64,000 nt of DNA from contig NZ_JAEFAJ010000001.1 in NCBI RefSeq assembly GCF_016287535.1, forward strand, positions 264,323 through 328,322, given 5' to 3'. The position numbers and the translations under genes are program-made. How positions within the stretch are numbered: the stretch's first letter is position 1; each line of letters starts with the position of its first letter. The notes beneath the pieces were generated by a model. The model did no database searches, had not been told where the DNA came from, and saw nothing but the letters and a program-made list of their open reading frames with translations. This document shows positions 19,014-28,160 of the stretch, one piece after another. Source of the stretch: Ruminococcus sp. (GTDB lineage Bacteria > Bacillota > Clostridia > Oscillospirales > Ruminococcaceae).

Positions 19014-19937
19014 TTAAAAGCCGTCCTTCCAGCGGCGGATATCCTTCTTTTCAAACGGGAATGTGCCAATGACAAACAAGTCCTTTTCAATATCTTTCTG
19101 AGTATACCACGGAGTGGTCACATTACCTTCTGTTTTCGATATTATATGGAAGCATACGGCAGGAATAAAGCTCTGACCGAAAAGATAGCACTTTTCCCCT
19201 TTTTCATTTACTGCCTCGTCAACTACCATAACAACATGAGTGTCATTGCAGACAATATCGCCGACACGGAGTTCATCGGAAGATATCACTTCGGATTCCT
19301 TTTGCAGCGAAAGTGTTCCTGCGTAGCGCATGACCTCTTTCAGATAGTTCATGTACTGCTGTTCGCTGTCATCAGGAAGAGCAGCGGGGATCTCACAGGA
19401 AAAACCTGCAATGGCAAGCATTCTTTTTCCTTTACGCCAGCGGTTATAGTCACATACGTCGCCGTTTGAGAACTGGAATGATATCTTATCATACTGCTTT
19501 GTCGCGTAAAAATAATCACTGTAAAGTCTTATAACACTGTCAGCGCACTGCTGATAGCCCTCGTCTCCGAGACTTATATCGAATACAGCGGCTGAATCAG
19601 TATAATCCATAGCTGAGCCGTCGTATACAGGCAGCTTAATATCGTCAGGAAGAAGAGGATATTTCCGCAGATATCCCGCAAAACTGTCTTCTGCGGCAGG
19701 TACCCGTGTATAACCCTCAGGAGTAAGTATACGTGTCTCAAGAGTTGTTCCGTCCGGATCAAGGGACTGTATCTCATAATGCCTTCCTGCCGGTTCGATC
19801 GCGAGCTTTGCAGCCTTCCATTTCGGGTTAACGCGGAAATATATGACCGTCAGCAGCACTGCAAGCAAAACGAGCAGTATAACGATATCGGCAGTTCTTT
19901 TTCTGTCTTTTTTGCTTTTTTTCACTTCTTTTTCCAT
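19014..19937 (-). CDS. DUF4846 membrane-anchored protein
   Basis: 307 aa with one N-terminal membrane segment (about 16-36) after a lysine-rich start, so the rest is outside. Family features are the opening GYTRVPAAEDSFAGYLRKYPL, VYDGSAMDYT, DISLGDEGYQQCADSVIRLYSDYFY, the FQFSNGDVCDYNRWRKG block, and a late DIVCNDTHVVMVVDE segment. The function of DUF4846 is not established; the wording of the last block resembles a permuted papain-like fold, which is only a guess. It has its own promoter and stands after the DnaC terminator. Confidence 0.8.
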   Translation of the reverse strand: MEKEVKKSKKDRKRTADIVILLVLLAVLLTVIYFRVNPKWKAAKLAIEPAGRHYEIQSLDPDGTTLETRILTPEGYTRVPAAEDSFAGYLRKYPLLPDDIKLPVYDGSAMDYTDSAAVFDISLGDEGYQQCADSVIRLYSDYFYATKQYDKISFQFSNGDVCDYNRWRKGKRMLAIAGFSCEIPAALPDDSEQQYMNYLKEVMRYAGTLSLQKESEVISSDELRVGDIVCNDTHVVMVVDEAVNEKGEKCYLFGQSFIPAVCFHIISKTEGNVTTPWYTQKDIEKDLFVIGTFPFEKKDIRRWKDGF

Positions 19938-19978
19938 TGTTATCTCTTCTTTCTTTAAGAGTAAAATTGCTCTGATTT

Positions 19979-20007
19979 ATTTTAACACTAAATTATTGCT
20001 GTGTCAA
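19979..20007 (-). promoter_or_regulatory. Promoter of the DUF4846 gene
   Basis: Minus strand TTGACA, 17 bases, TAAAAT, 41 bases before the ATG. It directly follows the terminator of the upstream lipoprotein gene. Confidence 0.75.
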
Positions 20008-20013
20008 CAGAAA

Positions 20014-20055
20014 AGCCACAGCATCCCCGATAATGCTATCGGAAATACTATGGCT
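20014..20055 (-). terminator. Probable terminator of the PrsA-like gene
   Basis: An imperfect long stem between 20014 and 20055 (AGCCA...CCGATA pairing with TATCGG...TGGCT, with several mismatches), followed on the minus strand by TTTT. Confidence 0.55.
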
Positions 20056-20077
20056 CATGTGTCTTTAAAGCTTCAGA

Positions 20078-21349
20078 TCAATATAAATTATCAAGGCTGA
20101 GCTTGAAGGGACTATACTTTCTGTATGCTGTATTGTTCTTCTTCACATCGTAGCTCTTGACGATATCCTTCATCATCTTCTCAAAGTCCTCATAATAGCG
20201 TTCATCAAGAAGTGATTTAATGGTGTTCTCTGTCCAGAGATCGTCCTCGGTCATACGCTCCTTTATATCCGCCCTGATGATAATATATACGTTATCATCA
20301 TCATACTGGTACTTTTCAGCTTTGTTGTAAGGCATTGAAAAGATATGCTCGTTATATTCCCTGTAAGCCTTTTCACTTGCAGCTGCTTCGTCGGATTCTG
20401 TCGTTGTAGTCGAGGTAACAGCGTCGTTCTGATCGTTTGTTGTAGTAGTATACTTTGTAATAGTGATCTCATTTGCATGAGGATCAGTTGTGGTAGTTGT
20501 TGTAGTTGCCGAACCGGAAGTTGTGGTTGTTGTGGTGGTCGTAGTTGTTGTCAGACCTGCTTCCTCGGCTGCCTTGGCGTCAGCCTCAGCCTTGCGCTTT
20601 TCTGAATACTCCTTGTACTCTTCCTCACATTCGTCGATCTTTCTGAGCTTGGCAGCGTCAGTCTTTTCGGCATTTATCTCCTTTACATAATCATCGATCA
20701 TGTTGTTGAGACGACGCTTCTCGTCAGCACCATACTGCTCGCCGTTCTCATCGACCATGCTTACAGCGAAATACTTTACTCTTGTGGTCTTGTCCTGATA
20801 ATATGACTTGAGCTCGTCCTCGGTGCAGCCCTTTTCGGAATCAATTCCGTAATAGTGCTTGAAAATAGCTTCCTTCTTGTAAGAATTCTCGATTATCTTT
20901 CTCAGCGACTCCTCTCCTACTCCGTTTTCTGTAAACATTGCAGAACCGGAGTTTGAAGAAAGGATATCCTTGATCTGAGCAAGCTCCTCGTCAGTAAGAG
21001 CTCCGCCTATCTTCTCGAATTCCTTTTCATTGGCAACGAAATCCTTGCAGGCATCCGTCGCATTGCTCTGTATCCAGTTGGAAGAATCGAGCTGCTCGAT
21101 GGTAGCCTTCTTTACTTCGTCCACTGTCGGTTCTTTTCCGTTTTTCATATAGAGATCATATACTGCTGACTGATATGCAGATATCTCATTATAAATAAAC
21201 ACACCAGCAGGAACCTCATATCCGTCAACTGTGAGAGCAGTCTGAGCGTTCTTGCCGATCGTAATGGCTTCGGGAGCGCTGCATGAAGCTGATGCCGCAG
21301 CAAGTGCAAATGCTGCCGCTGCTGCCGCAAACCTGTTAAACTTATTCAT
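20078..21349 (-). CDS. PrsA/SurA-like lipoprotein with poly-threonine tracts
   Basis: 423 aa. The signal peptide ends in a lipobox ASASC with Cys23 as lipid anchor. The following region (about 35-200) has the SurA/PrsA N-terminal helical pattern: VDGYEVPAGVFIYNE, then acidic helices ending in TEDELKSYYQDKTTRVKYFAVS. No parvulin prolyl isomerase domain is obvious; instead two runs of Thr (about 11 and 7 in a row) and further TTTT stretches break the protein before a C-terminal helical block. Such Thr tracts are also the linkers of the cellulases here and may be glycosylated on the surface (inference). Possibly a secretion foldase for large exported enzymes. Confidence 0.7.
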   Translation of the reverse strand: MNKFNRFAAAAAAFALAAASASCSAPEAITIGKNAQTALTVDGYEVPAGVFIYNEISAYQSAVYDLYMKNGKEPTVDEVKKATIEQLDSSNWIQSNATDACKDFVANEKEFEKIGGALTDEELAQIKDILSSNSGSAMFTENGVGEESLRKIIENSYKKEAIFKHYYGIDSEKGCTEDELKSYYQDKTTRVKYFAVSMVDENGEQYGADEKRRLNNMIDDYVKEINAEKTDAAKLRKIDECEEEYKEYSEKRKAEADAKAAEEAGLTTTTTTTTTTTSGSATTTTTTTDPHANEITITKYTTTTNDQNDAVTSTTTTESDEAAASEKAYREYNEHIFSMPYNKAEKYQYDDDNVYIIIRADIKERMTEDDLWTENTIKSLLDERYYEDFEKMMKDIVKSYDVKKNNTAYRKYSPFKLSLDNLY

Positions 21350-21392
21350 TTGTATATTCCTCCGATATAATGTAGATTACAAATACTGTTTT

Positions 21393-21421
21393 ATTATACA
21401 ACAAAAAATTTGATTTGTCCA
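21393..21421 (-). promoter_or_regulatory. Promoter of the PrsA-like gene
   Basis: Minus strand TGGACA, 17 bases, TATAAT, 44 bases before the ATG. Confidence 0.65.
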
Positions 21422-21503
21422 TAGAAAAATGAAAATTTTTTCTGTTTTATCACCTAAATTTCTTAATTAAAAAATTATATTTAATATTTTTTACGTTATT
21501 TCC

Positions 21504-21532
21504 TTGACTTACAGATTCATAAATGATAAAAT
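21504..21532 (+). promoter_or_regulatory. Promoter of the thyX operon
   Basis: TTGACT, 17 bases, TAAAAT, 40 bases before the TTG start of thyX. Confidence 0.75.
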
Positions 21533-21572
21533 AGTTATGTGTGCATTATTATAAATAAGGAAGGTGTCATAT

Positions 21573-22349
21573 TTGAAAGTCAAACTCTTATCACATACTC
21601 CAGATGCTGAAAAACTCGTTGCCACCGCAGCAAAGCTCTGCTATTCCAGCAGTGATATAGAGTCGCTCAGGGACGGATTAACCGAAGACAAGGTCGAAAG
21701 CTTCATTGATATGATCGTTTCCATCGGTCATGAAAGCGTTCTTGAGCACGTAAGCTTTACTTTCGGCATTGAAGGGATATCAAGAGCTTGCAGCCATCAG
21801 CTCGTAAGACACCGTATTGCTTCTTATTCGCAGAAAAGTCAGCGATATGTAAATGAAAACGGATTTGAATTCATAACACCGCCCGCTATAGCTGAACTTC
21901 CCGAAGCAAAGTCAGAATTTGACAGAACCATCAGCGAGATCACAAAAAGCTATGAAAAACTCGCTGCTCTTCTTACAGAAAAGCATACAGCTGAATTCAT
22001 AAAACAGGGCATGGATGAAAAAACTGCACGTTCCAAGGCGTCAAAACTCGCAAATGAGGACGCACGTTTTGTGCTCCCCAACGCCTGCGAGACAAAAATC
22101 GTAGTAACTATGAATGTGCGTTCCCTTTTCAATTTCTTCCGCCACCGCTGCTGCAACCGGGCACAGTGGGAGATAAGGGCAGTCGCAAACGAAATGCTCA
22201 GGCAATGCCTTGAGACAGCACCTCACCTGTTTGCACACGCAGGTCCTTCCTGTGTTGCCGAAGGCAAATGTCCGGAAGGGAAAATGACCTGCGGAAAGAT
22301 AAACGAAGTCAGAGAATACTTCTCGGCTATGAAAACTGGCAACGCATAA
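21573..22349 (+). CDS. thyX: Flavin-dependent thymidylate synthase
   Basis: Makes dTMP from dUMP with methylene-THF, FAD and NADPH. 258 aa. The ThyX signature RHRxxSxxxxSxR is present as RHRIASYSQKSQR, preceded by HESVLEHVSFTF; a second conserved block is LFNFFRHRCCNRAQWEIR. The start is TTG at 21573 with AGGAAGG 8 bases upstream; the in-frame GTG at 21564 overlaps this site. The downstream genes follow closely, including a folate enzyme (23801-24361), fitting a folate/thymidylate context. Confidence 0.95.
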   Translation: MKVKLLSHTPDAEKLVATAAKLCYSSSDIESLRDGLTEDKVESFIDMIVSIGHESVLEHVSFTFGIEGISRACSHQLVRHRIASYSQKSQRYVNENGFEFITPPAIAELPEAKSEFDRTISEITKSYEKLAALLTEKHTAEFIKQGMDEKTARSKASKLANEDARFVLPNACETKIVVTMNVRSLFNFFRHRCCNRAQWEIRAVANEMLRQCLETAPHLFAHAGPSCVAEGKCPEGKMTCGKINEVREYFSAMKTGNA

Positions 22350-22351
22350 AA

Positions 22352-23242
22352 ATGCTTGAATTCAGAGACATAGACATCACAGACAGGGAACGTATCACGA
22401 GAGCGCTTGAGTTCTCTCAGTTCATGGGCTGTGAGTACAGCTTCTCAAATAATATGGCATGGAAGCGGCTCGGCGATTCAAAGATCTCATTTTACAAGGA
22501 TTTCTACATCTGCTGTTCATTCCGTTCAGATGACGGTATCCCACGCTTTTTCCTTCCGTCAGGCAAAGGCAGCTATAAAGAGGTCCTCGGCGAAATGAAA
22601 AAATATTCGGAAAGTCTGGGCAAACCGCTGAGAGTCGCAGGTATCACCGACACCTCGCTTGAAATGCTCGGTGAACTGTTCCCCGGTGGATTTGAAACGG
22701 AAACAGACGATGGCGACTGGGATTATATATACTATACCTCAGATCTTGCAGAGCTTCCAGGAAGGAAATACCACAGCAAGCGCAATCATTTAGCACGCTT
22801 CAACGAGCTTGGCGCAGATTTCTCTGTAATGACCGAAAAGGATTTCGACGACTGTATAACTTTCAGCACTATGGAGTACAACAGCAGATCAGCCGGCTCT
22901 GACCATTCATTCATCGCCGAACAGTATGCCATAAACACTTATTTCAGCTATTTTGACGAGCTTGCCCTGAAAGGCGGAGTAATACGCATAGACGGAAAAA
23001 TCGCGGCTTTTACTATCGGAGACAGGCTCAACAATGATACATTCTGCGTTCATATCGAAAAGGCAGATACCGGCTTCAACGGCATTTATGCAGGCATAAA
23101 CAACTGCTTTGCCAGAACCGCCGCAGCCGGATATAAATACGTCAACCGTGAAGAAGACCTCGGACTTGAAGGACTGCGCAGATCAAAACGCTCCTATCAC
23201 CCGGCTTTTCTTCTGAAAAAATATACAGTTACTTTTAAATGA
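22352..23242 (+). CDS. DUF2156 protein (LPG-synthase C-terminal domain type)
   Basis: 296 aa, GNAT-like double fold as in the soluble domain of MprF. Features include FQFMGCEYSF-like start (SQFMGCEYSFSNN), KYHSKRNHLARF, FNELG, and a late ADTGFNGIYAGINNCFARTA followed by YVNREEDLGLEGLRRSKRSYHPAFLLKKY. The last block is a strong family mark. Stand-alone members probably transfer an aminoacyl group from tRNA, but the acceptor is unknown. The ATG lies 2 bases after the thyX stop, so translation is coupled; an upstream in-frame start within thyX is less likely. Confidence 0.82.
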   Translation: MLEFRDIDITDRERITRALEFSQFMGCEYSFSNNMAWKRLGDSKISFYKDFYICCSFRSDDGIPRFFLPSGKGSYKEVLGEMKKYSESLGKPLRVAGITDTSLEMLGELFPGGFETETDDGDWDYIYYTSDLAELPGRKYHSKRNHLARFNELGADFSVMTEKDFDDCITFSTMEYNSRSAGSDHSFIAEQYAINTYFSYFDELALKGGVIRIDGKIAAFTIGDRLNNDTFCVHIEKADTGFNGIYAGINNCFARTAAAGYKYVNREEDLGLEGLRRSKRSYHPAFLLKKYTVTFK

Positions 23243-23255
23243 AAGGATATAGAAA

Positions 23256-23798
23256 ATGATCTACGTTTTTCTCGCAAACGGTTTTGAAGAGACAGAAGCC
23301 ATTGCACCTATCGATCTGCTCAGACGTGCAGGAAAAAAAGTCGTTACTGTAGGCGTCGGCGACAATGTCATCGTCGGTTCCCACGGTATCACTGTTGTTC
23401 CTGACACTATCGCGCAGGAAGCTCCTCTGACAGATGAGCTTGAAATGATCGTGCTCCCCGGAGGTATGCCCGGTACGCTCAACCTTGAAAAATCCGATTA
23501 TGTTCAGGCTGCAATCGACTACTGCGTGACCAACAGCAAATTCATCGGAGCGATCTGTGCTGCTCCCTCCATACTTGGTCACAAGGGTCTCCTCAAAGGT
23601 AAAACAGCCGTTTGCTATGAGGGATTTGAAACGCAGCTCGAAGGAGCTGAAATAGGCAGCGGAAGCGTTGCCGAGGACGGCATCTTCATAACCGCAAGGG
23701 GCGCCGGAGTAGCTGTCGATTTCGGTCTCAAGCTCGTTGAAAAAGTTCATTCAAAGGAAGAAAGCCTTCGACAGCGTAATGCTATCTTATGTGACTGA
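23256..23798 (+). CDS. DJ-1/PfpI family protein
   Basis: 180 aa. Opens MIYVFLANGFEETEAIAPIDLLRR with the conserved active-site Glu, and has the nucleophile-elbow cysteine in GAICAAPSILG. PGGMPG lies before it. The family includes YajL, DJ-1 and the ThiJ-like proteins and has been linked to glyoxal detoxification and protein deglycation, with debate. AAAGGAT lies before the ATG. It is the third gene of the thyX operon. Confidence 0.9.
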   Translation: MIYVFLANGFEETEAIAPIDLLRRAGKKVVTVGVGDNVIVGSHGITVVPDTIAQEAPLTDELEMIVLPGGMPGTLNLEKSDYVQAAIDYCVTNSKFIGAICAAPSILGHKGLLKGKTAVCYEGFETQLEGAEIGSGSVAEDGIFITARGAGVAVDFGLKLVEKVHSKEESLRQRNAILCD

Positions 23799-23800
23799 TT

Positions 23801-24361
23801 ATGGATAATAAAAAAGAACTGCGAAAAGAATTCTCACATCTCCGTGCAGAGATACGTGACAAGGTATCCAAGGATATGGATATCACAGAACGTCTGCTGC
23901 AGGAGGAAAAAATACTCGAAGCGGACAATATCCTTCTGTATGCCTCATTCGGTTCAGAAGTGGATACATATCTGCTCATCGACAAGCTTATAGAAATGGG
24001 CAAAAATGTTGCTCTTCCCAAATGCGGTCCGGAACGAACCATGACGTTCCATCTTATCGGATCGGTCGCCGATCTCCATGAAGGAATGTACCGCATACCC
24101 GAACCCGACAGCGCTCTGCCGCAGCCCGAAATGTCTGAAAACTCTGTCTGTATCATTCCGGGGCTTGCCTTTACAGAGGACGGTGGACGGCTCGGATACG
24201 GCGGCGGATACTATGACGAGTTCATTCTTGCCAACCCACAGCTTTATACGATCGCCCTCGCCTATGAGGAGCTCATCGTTCAGCAGCTGCCTCTCATGCA
24301 GCACGACCTAAAGGTCGATCTTATTGTAACAGAAGAAAGGACGGTGCTCTGCAATGAATGA
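23801..24361 (+). CDS. 5-formyltetrahydrofolate cyclo-ligase
   Basis: 186 aa. ATP-dependent conversion of 5-formyl-THF to 5,10-methenyl-THF. The family block GRLGYGGGYYDEFI is at about 128-141, with the earlier KAxDNILLYASFGSEVDT (EADNILLYASFGSEVDT) and PGLAFTEDGG. The ATG lies 2 bases after the DJ-1 stop. It recycles folate in an operon with thyX, which consumes methylene-THF. Confidence 0.93.
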   Translation: MDNKKELRKEFSHLRAEIRDKVSKDMDITERLLQEEKILEADNILLYASFGSEVDTYLLIDKLIEMGKNVALPKCGPERTMTFHLIGSVADLHEGMYRIPEPDSALPQPEMSENSVCIIPGLAFTEDGGRLGYGGGYYDEFILANPQLYTIALAYEELIVQQLPLMQHDLKVDLIVTEERTVLCNE

Positions 24362-25883
24362 TAATAACAACGATATTATCAACAATATACTCAATCAGCT
24401 CGACAACGAAAAAGCAGAGAACGCAAAAAAAACCGCGATCCCTCAGGAGCCGGATACTGCTCCCACGATCGCTGAAACTCCGGCTTCTGCCGAAGCAAAT
24501 AAAAACGATCCTGCTCCTGCTGAAAAACATTCCGCAGTTCCGGATATTTCATCTCAGGCAGCGGCATCTCATGTAAGACGGCGTTTGCCTGCGGCTTCCC
24601 ATGAAGCCCCTGCTTCACCTGAAAACAATGAGCATCCGCCATTCCCTTCAAGGCAGGCTCAACCCGCTCAGAGCGATTATGCGCCTGTCCGCAATTCTTC
24701 TGCTGTCAAGCGCAACAATACCCATCATAAAAAGAAGAAGAAAAAGCAGAGAAGCAGACTTCCGGGCGTACTTATCCTGACTGTTTTCATTTTTGCTGTT
24801 TCCATATGTCTTTCCCTTGTTATCATTGCTTTCGGCAAGGACGTTCTCGGTATAGGAAAAAGCGATGCCACAAAGATGATAACCATTCCTGAGGGTGCTA
24901 CGACCGAAGAGATTTCAAATCTGCTTTATGACGAAGGTATCATTAATTCTCCCAAGTGCTTCCAGCTCTTCGCAAAGTTCAGGGATGACGCTGATAACTT
25001 CCTTGCAGGTGAACATTTCATCAGTCCGAGTATGGCTTACGAAACTATATTCAAAAACCTCACAAGTGCCGAGGAGGAAGAGCGCAAGGAAGCTGTCTCC
25101 ATTACATTTCAGGAAGGAATAAATATATTTGAGGCTGCCGATCAGCTGCAGGAAGCCGGCGTATGCAACGCAAGCGACTTCATATACCGTTTCAACGCGG
25201 CTGGTTTCGGATTTGATTTCGAGGATGAGCTTCCCAAAACTGCCAACAGACTGAAATTCGGCGAAGCGAGAATGGAAGGCTACCTCTTCCCGGATACCTA
25301 TACCTTTACCAAGGATATGGCTCCCGAACAGGTATGTCAGAAAATATACTACAACTTCAATAACAAGATCACTTCCGACGACCGATTGAAGAAAATGAAA
25401 GATCTCGGTCTTACACTGGATCAGCTCATTACTCTTGCTTCCATCGTTCAGAAGGAAGCACCCTTCCGTGATGATATGAATCACGTTGCAGGCGTCTTCT
25501 GGAACCGACTTGAAAAAACTGATGCCGAGACCGCAGGCTTCCTTCAGTCTGACCCGACCTCAAATTATGCCAAGTACGTTATCAAACCGCGTCTTGCTGT
25601 TTCAAACAAGGAAATGACCGACGCCTATGATACCTATATCAGCAAGGGCCTTCCTCCCGGAGCTATATCCAATCCCGGTCTTGATGCTATAGACGCTGTT
25701 CTTATGAAGATGAAGACTGACGATTTCTACTTCGTTGCGAATATCTATACACAGATCACATACTTTACAAAGACGCTTGAAGAGCATAATGCAAAGGATG
25801 CGGAAGTCAAGGCTGAACAAGCCCAGTACGAAGCTGAACAGGAATTACTCAAGGCACAGGAGGAAGCTAATGCGGCTGAATAA
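24354..25883 (+). CDS. mltG: Endolytic murein transglycosylase MltG
   Basis: 509 aa. A long cytoplasmic Pro/Ala-rich region (about 1-135) with a KKKKKK cluster is followed by one membrane segment (about 140-162) and then the extracellular YceG domain. Family blocks: ITIPEGATTEEI (LysM-like part), MEGYLFPDTYTF, LASIVQKEAPF with the conserved catalytic Glu, and SKGLPPGAISNPGLDAI. MltG cuts growing glycan strands near the synthesis site. It overlaps the folate gene by 8 bases and the U32 gene by 14. The C-terminus ends in an acidic, Ala/Gln-rich helix. Confidence 0.94.
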   Translation: MNDNNNDIINNILNQLDNEKAENAKKTAIPQEPDTAPTIAETPASAEANKNDPAPAEKHSAVPDISSQAAASHVRRRLPAASHEAPASPENNEHPPFPSRQAQPAQSDYAPVRNSSAVKRNNTHHKKKKKKQRSRLPGVLILTVFIFAVSICLSLVIIAFGKDVLGIGKSDATKMITIPEGATTEEISNLLYDEGIINSPKCFQLFAKFRDDADNFLAGEHFISPSMAYETIFKNLTSAEEEERKEAVSITFQEGINIFEAADQLQEAGVCNASDFIYRFNAAGFGFDFEDELPKTANRLKFGEARMEGYLFPDTYTFTKDMAPEQVCQKIYYNFNNKITSDDRLKKMKDLGLTLDQLITLASIVQKEAPFRDDMNHVAGVFWNRLEKTDAETAGFLQSDPTSNYAKYVIKPRLAVSNKEMTDAYDTYISKGLPPGAISNPGLDAIDAVLMKMKTDDFYFVANIYTQITYFTKTLEEHNAKDAEVKAEQAQYEAEQELLKAQEEANAAE

Positions 25884-27093
25884 TCTTGAGGTCCTTGCTC
25901 CGGCAGGAGACGAAGAGCGCTTCAATGCAGCAATAGACTATGGTGCTGACGCTGTTTACCTCGGCCGAAAAGAGTTCGGTATGCGTGCTTCACCGATGAA
26001 CTTTGATTTTGAGCAGCTGTGCAGAGCTGTACAGACTGCTCATTCCCGCAATATAAAAGTATACCTTACCTGCAATACTCTTCCGCGGAACAATGAGATA
26101 CCGCATTTTGAACAATTCGTAAAAGAAGCGGTGGAATCAGGAGTGGACGCTCTGATCGTTGCTGATATCGGTCTTCTCATGCTTATAAAGAAATATGCCC
26201 CTGACATGGAGATACATATCTCCACTCAGACAGGCATTGTAAACTATGTTACCGCAAATGAGCTTTATAACCTCGGCGCTAAAAGAGTAGTTCTCGCAAG
26301 AGAGCTTTCTCTTGAAGAAATATCAGAGATACGTGCCAAAACAAATCCTGATCTTGATATAGAGACATTCGTTCACGGCGCAATGTGCGTTTCCTTTTCC
26401 GGAAGATGCCTGCTTTCGCAGTACCTCGTCCAAAGAGACGCTAACCGCGGCGAATGCGCACAGCCCTGCCGCTGGGGATACCATCTCATGGAGGAAAAGC
26501 GCCCTAATGAGTTCTTCCCGGTCTTTGAAGATGAAAAAGGCACATATATCCTCAATTCAAAGGATATGTGCATGATAGAACACATCGACAAGCTCGCAAA
26601 GGCAGGAGTTACAAGCCTGAAGATCGAGGGAAGGGCAAAATCCGCTTACTATGTCACTGTGGTGACAAACGCATACAGAATGGCTGTGGATCATTATTAC
26701 AAGAATCCGGACAACTTCGTTCTTCCTGACTGGATAAGAGATGAGGTTTATAAAGTCAGCCACAGGAAATACTGCAGCGGATTCTTCTTCGGTGTCCCTG
26801 AGGAATCACAGTACTACGAGAACAGCGGCTATATACGCAACTATGATGTAGTTGCTGTAGTTGAATGCTGTGAGAACGGCATAGTATACTGCACACAGCG
26901 CAACCGGTTCTTTGCAGGCGACAAGGTCGAGATACTCGCTCCCTCGCAGAGACCTGTGGAGCTCACACTCGATAAGCTTTACGATGAAACCGGCGAAGAG
27001 ATCGAAACCGCGAATCACGCAATGATGAAGTTTTCTTTCAGATCTGAGCTCGTTTTCCCGAAAGGCACTGTTATAAGAAAAGAGACCATATAA
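25870..27093 (+). CDS. U32 family protein (TrhP/YrrO-like)
   Basis: 407 aa. The U32 signature is complete: ETFVHGAMCVSFSGRC, followed by SQYLVQRDANRGECAQPCRW, with the four cysteines known in RlhA/TrhP. The opening NLEVLAPAGDEERFNAAIDYGADAVYLG is typical. Despite the peptidase name, characterised members hydroxylate RNA: TrhP makes 5-hydroxyuridine at tRNA position 34. In B. subtilis the trhP genes lie beside mltG (yrrL), as here, so TrhP is favoured (inference from context). The start at 25870 has AGGAGG 6 bases upstream. Confidence 0.85.
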   Translation: MRLNNLEVLAPAGDEERFNAAIDYGADAVYLGRKEFGMRASPMNFDFEQLCRAVQTAHSRNIKVYLTCNTLPRNNEIPHFEQFVKEAVESGVDALIVADIGLLMLIKKYAPDMEIHISTQTGIVNYVTANELYNLGAKRVVLARELSLEEISEIRAKTNPDLDIETFVHGAMCVSFSGRCLLSQYLVQRDANRGECAQPCRWGYHLMEEKRPNEFFPVFEDEKGTYILNSKDMCMIEHIDKLAKAGVTSLKIEGRAKSAYYVTVVTNAYRMAVDHYYKNPDNFVLPDWIRDEVYKVSHRKYCSGFFFGVPEESQYYENSGYIRNYDVVAVVECCENGIVYCTQRNRFFAGDKVEILAPSQRPVELTLDKLYDETGEEIETANHAMMKFSFRSELVFPKGTVIRKETI

Positions 27094-27098
27094 AAATC

Positions 27099-27128
27099 AA
27101 GGCTGATACGTTTTGTATCAGCCTTTTC
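27099..27128. terminator. Bidirectional terminator after U32 gene
   Basis: An 11-bp perfect stem (27099-27109 with 27115-27125) with a 5-base loop, T-rich on the plus side and, on the minus side, followed by a T run (TTTTTA) that can end the convergent ExbD-like operon. Confidence 0.9.
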
Positions 27129-27136
27129 TTTATCGT

Positions 27137-27544
27137 TTATTTTGATATCTTTTCATAGTTCTTATAGCCAAGCTCATCAAGCTTGTCCGTAAGATCGTCC
27201 ATTGTGTTCTTTGCTGCTGTATCATCGAAAGAGATGTTTATCTTTGTCTCCTTGCCGAGCTTTGCGATCTCAGCTGCAAGAGCTTCAATGCTCAGCTTTT
27301 CATTGTTGAAAAGATAGTCATGACCAGAAACAGTTATATCTACAGATTCCGGCTCAGTCTTTTCTTCAGTGGTGGGCTCTGTGGAAGCCACTGTATTTTT
27401 TTCGGTGGTCTGAGATACGCTTGTCTCACCCTTCTTGTTTTCACCGGAATCCTTTCCGAATCCGCCGAATCCCTTGAAATACAAAAGGAAGAAGATCAGT
27501 GCAGCTATAATAAGTATGAGCAGAAGACCCAGTATTTTTTTCAT
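27137..27544 (-). CDS. ExbD-like periplasmic-domain protein, no channel Asp
   Basis: 135 aa. One N-terminal membrane segment (about 3-23), a Thr/Glu-rich linker, then a domain from about 70 on: DITVSGHDYLFNNEKLSIEALAAEI, INISFDDTAAKNTMDDLTDKLDELGYKNY. This pattern (short strand, helix, strand, D-x-x-x-x-x-x, helix ending in G-Y) is that of the extracytoplasmic domain of ExbD/TolR. The membrane helix has no Asp. It is 10 bases after the next upstream gene. Last gene of the three-gene operon. Assignment is by pattern only. Confidence 0.6.
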   Translation of the reverse strand: MKKILGLLLILIIAALIFFLLYFKGFGGFGKDSGENKKGETSVSQTTEKNTVASTEPTTEEKTEPESVDITVSGHDYLFNNEKLSIEALAAEIAKLGKETKINISFDDTAAKNTMDDLTDKLDELGYKNYEKISK

Positions 27545-27554
27545 TGTAATTACC

Positions 27555-28151
27555 TCACTTTGATATGTTTATTGTTGTAAAATAAAGACTTTTATATTCA
27601 CGCTGAACATCTGTTATAGCGTTTTCTATCATCGGAACTACAGTCTCTGTACCGTAAGAATCCCCGTCGTATGTAAGGGTGCTGATAATTACGTCATCCG
27701 GAGAATATCCTGACTTTTTCAGGCAATCCTTGATCTTTTCCCTGATATCACGGCTCTCCTCCGAACTGATGGTTCCGGTCTTCTTTGTTCCTGAAAGGAC
27801 ACTCAGCGACCACACATTACTGTTTTCAACTCCCTGAAGATTGAAATAAACCCCTGCACCTGCATTATACTCAGAAAGCGCCTTCTGATTATTGACAGCA
27901 TTAGCGTCAGCTGACAGTATCCTGTCCCACTCTTCCGACGCCTTTTCACGCCACTCCTGCTGCTCTCTTTCATTTTCCAGCTTTGTTTTCTCAGCTTCTT
28001 CCATCATGGTATTATATGAAGACTGAGCCTGATTTGCCTTCTCAGTCGCCGTTTCGACATCAGCCTTGCTGAAAAGGATAAAGAAGAACAGTATTATCAT
28101 CATAACATCAAGCAGCGAAGTAAAATCAAGTATGATCTCACGAACCTTCAT
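27555..28151 (-). CDS. ExbD/MotB-like protein with coiled coil
   Basis: 198 aa. The start matches an ExbD/TolR transmembrane helix: LDFTSLLDVMMIILFFFILFS, with the proton-carrying-type Asp at residue 15. Then comes a strongly charged coiled-coil segment (about 32-75), and a C-terminal alpha/beta domain from about 100 onwards with SEESRDIREKIKDCLKKSGYSPDDVIIS. The gene lies 9 bases after the ExbB-like gene. Expected partner of the ExbB-like pentamer in the cytoplasmic membrane, with its long coiled coil reaching outward. Confidence 0.7.
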   Translation of the reverse strand: MKVREIILDFTSLLDVMMIILFFFILFSKADVETATEKANQAQSSYNTMMEEAEKTKLENEREQQEWREKASEEWDRILSADANAVNNQKALSEYNAGAGVYFNLQGVENSNVWSLSVLSGTKKTGTISSEESRDIREKIKDCLKKSGYSPDDVIISTLTYDGDSYGTETVVPMIENAITDVQREYKSLYFTTINISK

Positions 28152-28160
28152 AAGCTCACC

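Noticed and set aside
20490..20690. Small Val-rich open frame
   Set aside because: It is the reverse reading of the poly-Thr codons in the PrsA-like gene; the same happens opposite the GH5 linker at 33968-34171.
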